A DNA stretch of 64,000 nucleotides from Mycobacterium sp. JS623. GTDB taxonomy: Bacteria; Actinomycetota; Actinomycetes; Mycobacteriales; Mycobacteriaceae. The notes beneath the pieces are model-generated. The model saw only the letters and a list, made by a program, of their open reading frames with translations, did no database searches and was not told where the DNA came from. The position numbers and the translations under genes were made by a program. Positions within the stretch are counted from its first letter, which is position 1. Each line of letters begins with the position of its first letter. Of the stretch, positions 58,390 to 64,000 are shown piece after piece. Location: the NCBI RefSeq assembly GCF_000328565.1, contig NC_019966.1, positions 5,456,001-5,520,000 of the forward strand, read 5' to 3'.

Positions 58390-58646
58390 AGCGACGACTG
58401 CAGCGTCATTGCCGCGCGCGAGCACCCCTCCGCAGATCCCACATGCATTCCCATCGTCGCCAGGCTTGGGCGGGACGCTAAGAGAGCCTGGGTTAGCTGT
58501 CAACGCGACTCCGTGCCCAAACAGGGCCGTCAATTAAGGGAATTCGCTGGTTGCCCCAACGCATTTGGTTTCGCTCAGTTCGATCGAATCAAGTGGATTA
58601 ATAGTCTTGCGAGCGCGCGGCGGCTGCGTCGGTAGGCTCGTCACCT

Positions 58647-58994
58647 ATGACCACCGTGGATCCGACAGTTCCGCCGAGCGGCACGGGCTGTGTTGAATGC
58701 GATGCGGCCGGTGGCTGGTGGGTGCATCTGCGTCGCTGCGCGGCATGCGGACACATCGGCTGCTGCGACGACTCGTTGGCCCGGCACGCGTCTGCGCATT
58801 GGCGGGAGACGGGTCATCCCATCATCAGGTCCTTCGAGCCCGGCGAAGACTGGTTCTGGAATTACGAAACCAACGAGTACTACGACGGGCCAGAGCTCGC
58901 CGCGCCCGAGTCTCATCCCGCCGATCAGACGGCGCCAGGGCCGAATGACAGGGTGCCAAAGGACTGGGTCCAGCTATTGCGTCAGCGCGACTGA
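58647..58994 (+). CDS. UBP-type zinc finger protein
   Basis: 115 aa. The spaced Cys/His pattern GCVECDAAGGWWVHLRRCAA, GHIGCCDDSLARHASAHWRE and TGHPIIRSFEPGEDWFW matches bacterial ZnF_UBP proteins. In eukaryotes the fold binds the ubiquitin C-terminus; bacterial members have no established role. The gene ends 6 nt before the CDF transporter, so they are probably co-transcribed. Confidence 0.88.
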   Translation: MTTVDPTVPPSGTGCVECDAAGGWWVHLRRCAACGHIGCCDDSLARHASAHWRETGHPIIRSFEPGEDWFWNYETNEYYDGPELAAPESHPADQTAPGPNDRVPKDWVQLLRQRD

Positions 58995-59000
58995 GCGCTC

Positions 59001-59942
59001 GTGCCCAAGGCCGGCGGCGAAAGCACACTGACCGTACTGGTCGCGTTCGGTGCGAATTTCGCGATCGCGGTTGCCAAGACGGTTGCCGGCGTGATCACTG
59101 GTTCAGCCTCGATGGCCGCCGAGGCCGCACATTCCTGGGCCGACACCGGCAACGAGATCTTCCTGCTCATCGCCGACCGGCGCAGCGCTCGCCGGCCCGA
59201 TGAACGCCATCCGCTGGGCTATGGCCGCGAGGCCTACGTATGGTCGCTGTTGGCCGCGGTTGGCTTGTTCGTCATTGGCGCGACGGTTTCGGTGTGGCGC
59301 GGTGTCGACGAGCTACTCCACGGTGAACGCGGAGCCGAAGACTACCGGGTTGCCTACATCGTCTTGGCGGTGGCGTTCGCGCTCGAAGGCGTGTCCTGGC
59401 TGCAGGCCATGCGTCAGTTACGCAGAGAGGCAAAGCGATTCGATCGTGACCTTCTCACCCACGCGTTGCTGACCTCCGATCCGACAGTGCGCGCGGTGTT
59501 CGCCGAGGACAGCGCGGCGCTGATCGGTATCGTCGTCGCGGCGCTCGGGATCGCCATGCATGAAGTCACGGGCGAGGTGGCATGGGACGCGACCGGCTCC
59601 ATTCTCATCGGCTTGTTACTCGCTGGTGTGGCAGTGCTGTTGATTGACCGCAATCGCCGGTTCCTGACCGGCGAGCCCGGCACACCGGCGCTGTACGACG
59701 CGGCACACACTCAGCTGGAGGAGATGCCGGAGATCGCAGCGGTGCGCTACCTTCGGCTCGAATTCATCGGCCCGAAGCAGCTTTTCATCGTGGCCAGTGT
59801 CGACCTGGTAGGCGATAAGGCGGAGTCGTCTGTCGCCCGAACCCTTCGCCGTCTTGAGCAGGAGTTGGAAAAGAGCGCGTTCGTCGTCGAGGCGGTCCTG
59901 ACGGTTTCTGAGCCCGACGGGGCGGGTAGTCAGGACGGGTGA
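59001..59942 (+). CDS. Cation diffusion facilitator (CDF) transporter
   Basis: 313 aa from GTG 59001. About six membrane segments. The second carries HSWADTGNE (the metal-binding HxxxD), and the later one reads FAEDSAALIG with Glu-Asp near the second site, then WDATGS. A cytoplasmic C-terminal ferredoxin-like domain (RYLRLEFIGPKQLFIVASVD) follows. It should exchange a divalent metal such as Zn, Fe or Mn for protons; the ion is not deducible. It overlaps the next small ORF (GTGA). Confidence 0.9.
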   Translation: MPKAGGESTLTVLVAFGANFAIAVAKTVAGVITGSASMAAEAAHSWADTGNEIFLLIADRRSARRPDERHPLGYGREAYVWSLLAAVGLFVIGATVSVWRGVDELLHGERGAEDYRVAYIVLAVAFALEGVSWLQAMRQLRREAKRFDRDLLTHALLTSDPTVRAVFAEDSAALIGIVVAALGIAMHEVTGEVAWDATGSILIGLLLAGVAVLLIDRNRRFLTGEPGTPALYDAAHTQLEEMPEIAAVRYLRLEFIGPKQLFIVASVDLVGDKAESSVARTLRRLEQELEKSAFVVEAVLTVSEPDGAGSQDG

Positions 59943-60103
59943 GCAGCAAAAAGCCCCAGACCGCCGGCTCGGACGCGGGCGCGGCCAACGCGGATGATGA
60001 CGTTCAAAGCGACCCCGCCAAGGGTTCCGAGGATCGCGTCGACTGGTCCGACGAAGGCGGCGCGACGCCCAGTGGGCCCGCCGAGGACACCGACGATCGC
60101 TAG
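59939..60103 (+). CDS. 54-aa acidic small protein
   Basis: GTG 59939 overlaps the CDF stop (GTGA), and the frame ends at TAG 60101-60103, four bases into the convergent epimerase gene. The product is very acidic and Gly/Ala/Ser-rich, ending DWSDEGGATPSGPAEDTDDR, and looks like a short disordered mycobacterial protein. Function unknown; the coupling to the transporter is the main evidence that it is real. Confidence 0.6.
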   Translation: MSSKKPQTAGSDAGAANADDDVQSDPAKGSEDRVDWSDEGGATPSGPAEDTDDR

Positions 60104-61080
60104 ATCGCCTGGGCCAGGGACGAGAGTGTCTCGGCTGCAGTGTATTTCGGGGTCCAGCCCAGATCCGACTTCGCTTTGGCCGTGTCCATCACCACCGATG
60201 TGCGGCCCACATGCAGCCACTCCAGCACCGAGGGCACAAACGGCAGGCGCGCAATGACCTCAGACGCTGCCGTAGCCGCCACCCGGGGAAGCCGGAACGG
60301 TCGAGCGCCGAGTGTGTGGGCGATGTCGGACATCGACAGCACCCCATCACCCGCGATGTTGTAGGCGCCTGGCGGCGCGGAAGTCGTTGCCGCCAAAGCG
60401 ATTGCGGCCGCGACGTCGTCATGATGAACCAACTGCAACGGGGTGCCTGGATCGGGGAACGGAGGCTTCAGCAACGGCAGCGCCTGCGCGACTCGCTTGA
60501 CCGGCCCGGGCAGCTGGTTCCACGGCATCGCCTCGGCGAGCGCCGGCGCCTTCGGCCCAGCCACGGTGCACGGCCGCAGCACGTACACCTCGAGCGACGA
60601 GCCGTCGGTGATTTCGGCCAGCGTGGCCTCGCAGGCGGCCTTCTGCTCGGAGTAATAGTGCTCAGGAGAGCCGCGCGGCGGCACATCCTCAGTGATCGGC
60701 ACCGGATTGTCGGTGTGGTAGCCGTATGCCGCCACCGACGAGGTGTACACCAATCGGCGTGGGCGGTCAGCTGCCACCGTCGCCTCGAAGACATTGCGCG
60801 TGCCCTCGAGATTGACGCGGGCACTCTCCTCGCGGGAACCCATGATGATGAAGGCGAGATGGACCACCACATCGGCCTCGGCGACCAGCGCGTCGACGGC
60901 GTCGCGGTCCAGAATGTCGCCCTGCAGATACTCCGTCCGGGTCCAGCCATGTGCGGCCGGATCAAAGGGACGCCGCGCCATCCCGATGATTCGCTCCACT
61001 TCCGGTGCGTCTTCGAGCGCCTTGACCGCTGAGACGCCGATGTCGCCTGTCGGGCCCGTGACGGCAACAGTGATTGCCAT
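60100..61080 (-). CDS. NAD-dependent epimerase/dehydratase (extended SDR)
   Basis: 326 aa. The N-terminal Rossmann motif is TGPTGDIG, the ADVVVHLAFI strand follows, then VYTSSVAAYG with the catalytic Ser/Thr and YYSEQK with the YxxxK pair. LRPCTVAGP and the C-terminal substrate domain complete an extended-SDR protein. The substrate may be a sugar nucleotide, a steroid or another hydroxy compound and cannot be specified. Confidence 0.88.
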   Translation of the reverse strand: MAITVAVTGPTGDIGVSAVKALEDAPEVERIIGMARRPFDPAAHGWTRTEYLQGDILDRDAVDALVAEADVVVHLAFIIMGSREESARVNLEGTRNVFEATVAADRPRRLVYTSSVAAYGYHTDNPVPITEDVPPRGSPEHYYSEQKAACEATLAEITDGSSLEVYVLRPCTVAGPKAPALAEAMPWNQLPGPVKRVAQALPLLKPPFPDPGTPLQLVHHDDVAAAIALAATTSAPPGAYNIAGDGVLSMSDIAHTLGARPFRLPRVAATAASEVIARLPFVPSVLEWLHVGRTSVVMDTAKAKSDLGWTPKYTAAETLSSLAQAI

Positions 61081-61119
61081 GCCCGGTGGCGTTCCCCGCC
61101 TCAGGGACCTTGAAACGCG

Positions 61120-62679
61120 TCAGTTGCTGTCGGCGAGCACCGCCTGCGCGGCGTTGTAGCCGGGGATGAACGTGATGCCAGGCCCACCGTGGCAGCCAGC
61201 GCTGCCCAGGTACAACCCGTCGATCGGAATCGGTTGATCGACATAGCCTTTCGGCCCTGGCCGGTTGATGCCGATCTGGTCGGGGTGGATCAGGCCGTGG
61301 CAGTAATCGCCCCCGGGCGCACCGAACATGGTGCCCATGTGTTTCGGCGTAAAGGTGGTGTGCCTGAGGATCAGGCTTTCGAAGTTCGGCGCGAGCCGGG
61401 TGATCTTGTCGATGACCCGCTGTCCCATCTCCACTTTCATCTCGCCGTAGCTGGCGTCGCTCTCCTCGACGGGGAACCAGAGTGAGAACGCCGACGCCGC
61501 GTGTTTTCCTGGCGGCGCCAGGCCTGGATCATTGACCGACGGAATCTGTAGCGCGATCGAGGGATCGGCAGGCACGATGCCGCGCCTGCAGTCCTCCCAC
61601 TGTCGCTGGAGATCTTCCGGCGTGCTGAAAATGCCGATATTCGACTGCATGGCAGGATCGTTGAGCATCTCGTAGGGCGCCGCGAATTCCGGAACGCCGT
61701 CGAGCGCGAAGTGCATCTGCAGGTAGCTGCCGCGGTGATCGACGCGGGAGAACCGCTCCCGGATGTCCGCTGGAACTGCGGCCCCGTCCACCATGCTGAT
61801 CGTCAGGTCGGGCGCGATGCCGGAGACGACGACCGGTGTGCTGATCGTGGTGCCGTCCTCGAGCCGGACGCCGCTGACCCGCTCGTCGGCGACCAGGATC
61901 TCGTCGACCTTGCTGCGCAGCCGTAGCTCGCCGCCGTGCGAGGTGAACACGTCGAGCAGATGCGCCGTCAACGCGCCGATTCCGCCCCGCACCTTCTTGA
62001 CCAGCAACGCGTTCTCGTCCGGAACGGCGAACCCGTACGCCAGGGCCGCGGCGGTGCCGGGAGTGGCGGGCCCGCGGTAGGTGGTGTTGCACGCCAGTAG
62101 CGCCAGCATGCCGCGCAACGCGCCGTTCTTCTCCTTGTCCGGCAGGTAGCGATCGATCACATCGGTGACCGAGCCGAACAGCAGGTCGGTGATCGTGGAA
62201 CGCTCGAATTCGTTTGTCGCACAGGCGTACATCTCATCGAGCGTCTTCGGCGGCGTGCCCGCATCGAAGCGGCCGAGCGCGCGCGTCGGCGCTTGACACC
62301 ACGCCATCAGACCGGCCATCCCGTTGACGGCCTCGGCACCGTGTACCTCGTTGATGTGCGTCAGCAGCTTCATCGGGTCCGTGTAGTAGACCAGGGGTTC
62401 GTCGCCGACGCCGCGCAGCGACACCGACATCACGTCGAGGTCGACGGTCGGCAGTCCGTCGAGCCCGAGTTCCCGGCTGACCGTCGCCGACGTCGGGATC
62501 TGCACGGAGCCGGCGATCTCGAACTGGAAGCCGTCGAATAGCTCGACCGTCGACGCCATTCCGCCTGCGTAGAGCTTGGAGTCGAGGCAAAGCGTGCGCA
62601 GCCCGGCCTTCTGGAGTAGTACGGCTGCGGTCAGTCCGTTGTGGCCCGCGCCCACGACAATCGCGTCAAAGTCCGTCAT
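61120..62679 (-). CDS. Phytoene-desaturase-like FAD oxidoreductase
   Basis: About 519 aa from ATG 62679 (TDFDAIVVGAGHNGL); the 15 extra upstream codons contain the operator and are unlikely to be translated. The dinucleotide motif is VGAGHNGLTAAVLLQKAG, with an RGGIGALTAHL segment, VSGIAPDLTIS and a C-terminal FAD motif (LYLGSAGCHGGPGI). It belongs to the NAD(P)/FAD-dependent oxidoreductases related to carotenoid desaturases/isomerases. The inverted-repeat operator in its promoter is shared with the TetR gene. Confidence 0.88.
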   Translation of the reverse strand: MTDFDAIVVGAGHNGLTAAVLLQKAGLRTLCLDSKLYAGGMASTVELFDGFQFEIAGSVQIPTSATVSRELGLDGLPTVDLDVMSVSLRGVGDEPLVYYTDPMKLLTHINEVHGAEAVNGMAGLMAWCQAPTRALGRFDAGTPPKTLDEMYACATNEFERSTITDLLFGSVTDVIDRYLPDKEKNGALRGMLALLACNTTYRGPATPGTAAALAYGFAVPDENALLVKKVRGGIGALTAHLLDVFTSHGGELRLRSKVDEILVADERVSGVRLEDGTTISTPVVVSGIAPDLTISMVDGAAVPADIRERFSRVDHRGSYLQMHFALDGVPEFAAPYEMLNDPAMQSNIGIFSTPEDLQRQWEDCRRGIVPADPSIALQIPSVNDPGLAPPGKHAASAFSLWFPVEESDASYGEMKVEMGQRVIDKITRLAPNFESLILRHTTFTPKHMGTMFGAPGGDYCHGLIHPDQIGINRPGPKGYVDQPIPIDGLYLGSAGCHGGPGITFIPGYNAAQAVLADSN

Positions 62680-62705
62680 GGGGTGAGGCTGACACGCACC
62701 CCCCA

Positions 62706-62727
62706 GTTTTGTCAATAATGACAAAAC
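62706..62727. promoter_or_regulatory. TetR-type operator, site 1
   Basis: A 22-bp inverted repeat with arms GTTTTGTCAAT and AATGACAAAAC, mirrored except at one position per arm. It lies 27 nt upstream of the oxidoreductase start. Confidence 0.75.
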
Positions 62728-62733
62728 TTCTCG

Positions 62734-63339
62734 TTAGTCCTGGTCGAGGAGTCCCGTCCGCAGCGACTTGAGCGCCGCCCGGCACAGTCGGTCCAACTCG
62801 GGCAGCGACCGGTCGTCGCCGAGCATCCAGACCTCCATCGCTCCGAACACCGCTGCGGCGATGCAGCGCGCAGTGACAGTGATGTGCATGCGTTCATCGG
62901 TGCCCGCCTTTGGCGGATTGTCCCCGGCTAGGCGCTCCTCGATCGCTTCGGCGAAATCGACCTCCAACTGCCGGATGTGGCGAACAATCCGGCCGGGCTC
63001 GAGCTCCTGGGCGCGAAGCGCAGCGATCTCCGTCACGGCCCAGTCGTCATAGGGCCGAGCCATGATCGCAGCCTGCACCGACTCGATGATCGATTCGTCG
63101 GACGACCGTTCCGCCAGCGCCTTGCGGAACCAGTGCACGCCGGCGTCGTAGTCGGCGAACAACAGATCGTGCTTTGACGCGAAGTGCCGATAGAAGGTTC
63201 GCAGCGACACCCCGGCGTCGGCGGCGATCTGCTCCGCCGACGTGTCCTCGATGCCCTGCGCGGTGAACCGCACCACCGCCGCGCGTCGCAACGCCTCGCG
63301 GGTGCGCTCGCTGCGTGCCGTTTGAGCAGGCCGGACCAT
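62734..63339 (-). CDS. TetR family transcriptional regulator
   Basis: 201 aa. The N-terminal HTH (SAEQIAADAGVSLRTFYRHF, then SKHDLLFADY) is followed by an all-helical ligand domain (VTARCIAAAVFGAMEVWMLG). It lies between two nearly identical operators, one before the FAD oxidoreductase and one in its own divergent promoter. It is therefore predicted to repress both neighbours and itself, released by an unknown ligand. Confidence 0.93.
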   Translation of the reverse strand: MVRPAQTARSERTREALRRAAVVRFTAQGIEDTSAEQIAADAGVSLRTFYRHFASKHDLLFADYDAGVHWFRKALAERSSDESIIESVQAAIMARPYDDWAVTEIAALRAQELEPGRIVRHIRQLEVDFAEAIEERLAGDNPPKAGTDERMHITVTARCIAAAVFGAMEVWMLGDDRSLPELDRLCRAALKSLRTGLLDQD

Positions 63340-63365
63340 GTCCGGTAACGTACCGCAATCCGGTT

Positions 63366-63384
63366 ATGTCAATATTGACAAAAC
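63366..63384. promoter_or_regulatory. TetR-type operator, site 2
   Basis: Contains the perfect 12-bp palindrome GTCAATATTGAC (63368-63379) followed by AAAAC, matching site 1 at 62706. It lies in the 70-bp divergent region between tetR and the membrane protein gene. Confidence 0.75.
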
Positions 63385-63409
63385 TGGAATCGGTGGCGAG
63401 ACTGCCGTC

Positions 63410-63892
63410 ATGGTCTCCCTCGTCGTGCATGCGCTTCTCGGAATTGCGACCATATGGTTCACCATTGCGTCGAACCCGAAGATCTTTTCCCGGCCACCTA
63501 ACGGGCCGCGCTTCTCCGTCCTGGAGATTGCGTTCTGGACGATCGGCGTCGTATCGCTGCCGCTGTGCTGGTACTTCAACATCAAGTACGTCTACGAGTA
63601 TTCGGCCAACCGCTTCTGGGGCGAGGGCGCCAACTGGGGCCAGTTCATTTCGCTCGGATACGCCAACCCCGCGGCAGCCTCGGCCAGCGCCGACTACACG
63701 ATCGTCAACGTCCTTCTGCTGCCGTTGTTCACGATCGTCGACGGGCGTCGCCGCGGCATCCGCCGGCCGTGGCTGTTCTTCGTGTCGAGCTTGTTCACCA
63801 GCTGCACGTTCGCGTTCGCCTTCTACTTCGCGACCGTCGAGCGGCAGCATCGGCACCAGCAATCATCTGTGGGCGTCGACTCGCCCGTGTAG
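63410..63892 (+). CDS. Small integral membrane protein (DUF2834-like)
   Basis: 160 aa from ATG 63410; the frame is open from 63338, but that part spans the operator. About four membrane segments are visible (VVHALLGIATIWFTIA, IAFWTIGVVSLPLCWYFNIK, YTIVNVLLLPLFTIV, LFFVSSLFTSCTFAFAFYFA) with an RRPW turn. It resembles DUF2834-type proteins; no function is known. It is divergent from tetR and probably under its control. Confidence 0.75.
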   Translation: MVSLVVHALLGIATIWFTIASNPKIFSRPPNGPRFSVLEIAFWTIGVVSLPLCWYFNIKYVYEYSANRFWGEGANWGQFISLGYANPAAASASADYTIVNVLLLPLFTIVDGRRRGIRRPWLFFVSSLFTSCTFAFAFYFATVERQHRHQQSSVGVDSPV

Positions 63893-63902
63893 AACTGCAC
63901 GA

Positions 63903-64000
63903 GTGAAGGTTCACCACCTCAACTGCGGAATCCTGTATCCGCTCGGGTGCGGCGAGATGGTGTGCCACGCATTGCTGCTCGAGACGGCCAACGGGCTGGT
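63903..64000 (+). CDS. MBL-fold metallo-hydrolase, 5' part only
   Basis: Starts at GTG 63903, 10 nt after the membrane protein gene, and runs off the window. The 33 visible codons, starting KVHHLNCGILYPLG and continuing MVCHALLLETANGLV, match the N-terminus of mycobacterial metallo-beta-lactamase-fold hydrolases. The zinc-binding HxHxDH motif lies beyond the window. Confidence 0.75.
   Translation, partial: MKVHHLNCGILYPLGCGEMVCHALLLETANGL

Noticed and set aside
63047..63862. 271-aa minus-strand frame near the right end
   Set aside because: Shadow of tetR and of the membrane protein gene; low-complexity charged composition.
1..64000. tRNA, rRNA or CRISPR features
   Set aside because: No clover-leaf-like segments, rRNA-like blocks or regularly spaced short repeats were noticed by eye; a tRNAscan or Infernal run would settle this.

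Overview
High GC content, GTG/TTG starts, 4-nt start/stop overlaps, an MmpL transporter, a complete yrbE-mce operon and close relatives of M. tuberculosis proteins (Far/Rv0855, its SRPBCC neighbours, the Rv2952 methyltransferase) point to a mycobacterium, most likely a non-tuberculous species. No RNA gene, CRISPR array or intact insertion sequence was seen.

Layout: (1) 0.66-2.7 kb, minus strand: two SRPBCC proteins and the CoA-transferase far. (2) 2.7-6.3 kb: a zinc-ribbon/cyclase-like/AAA-ATPase protein followed by the stump of a second copy. (3) 6.3-29.35 kb: a biosynthetic gene cluster. A nine-gene minus-strand operon (29.2 to 7.5 kb) encodes a 62-aa protein, a reducing PKS with a terminal condensation domain, an NRPS (A-T-C-A-T-TE, first A domain with a serine code), an FAD hydroxylase, MmpL, an SDR, a P450, an Rv2952-like methyltransferase and a Baeyer-Villiger-type monooxygenase. 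A short AfsA-like ORF and another methyltransferase converge on it. (4) 29.4-43.0 kb: a decayed copy of far, then four full-length tandem copies of the cyclase/ATPase gene linked by ATGA overlaps, then a decayed fifth copy. (5) 43.0-48.0 kb: a ruined ABC exporter behind a small ORF, a 72-aa ORF and a large LuxR-type ATPase regulator. (6) 48.1-49.0 kb: a third SRPBCC gene and a SnoaL-like gene. (7) 49.1-58.4 kb: yrbEA-yrbEB-mceABCDEF, minus strand. (8) 58.6-64.0 kb: a UBP zinc finger protein, a CDF transporter, a 54-aa acidic protein, an epimerase-type SDR, a phytoene-desaturase-like oxidoreductase, a TetR regulator with matching operators, a small membrane protein, and the start of an MBL-fold hydrolase.

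Main inferences. The SRPBCC/far/SRPBCC/SRPBCC set matches the order I recall for M. tuberculosis Rv0854-Rv0857, but here about 45 kb lies between the Rv0854-like gene (48.1 kb) and far (2.7 kb). Inside this island, far plus the first cyclase gene is duplicated as a direct repeat that brackets the biosynthetic cluster. A gap-free 79-bp non-coding element with an 18-bp palindrome lies at both edges of the cluster, and a diverged copy precedes the ABC exporter remnant. These look like shared promoter/operator regions of one regulon. The predicted product is a methyl-branched acyl-seryl peptide, tailored by oxygenases and methyltransferases and exported by MmpL.
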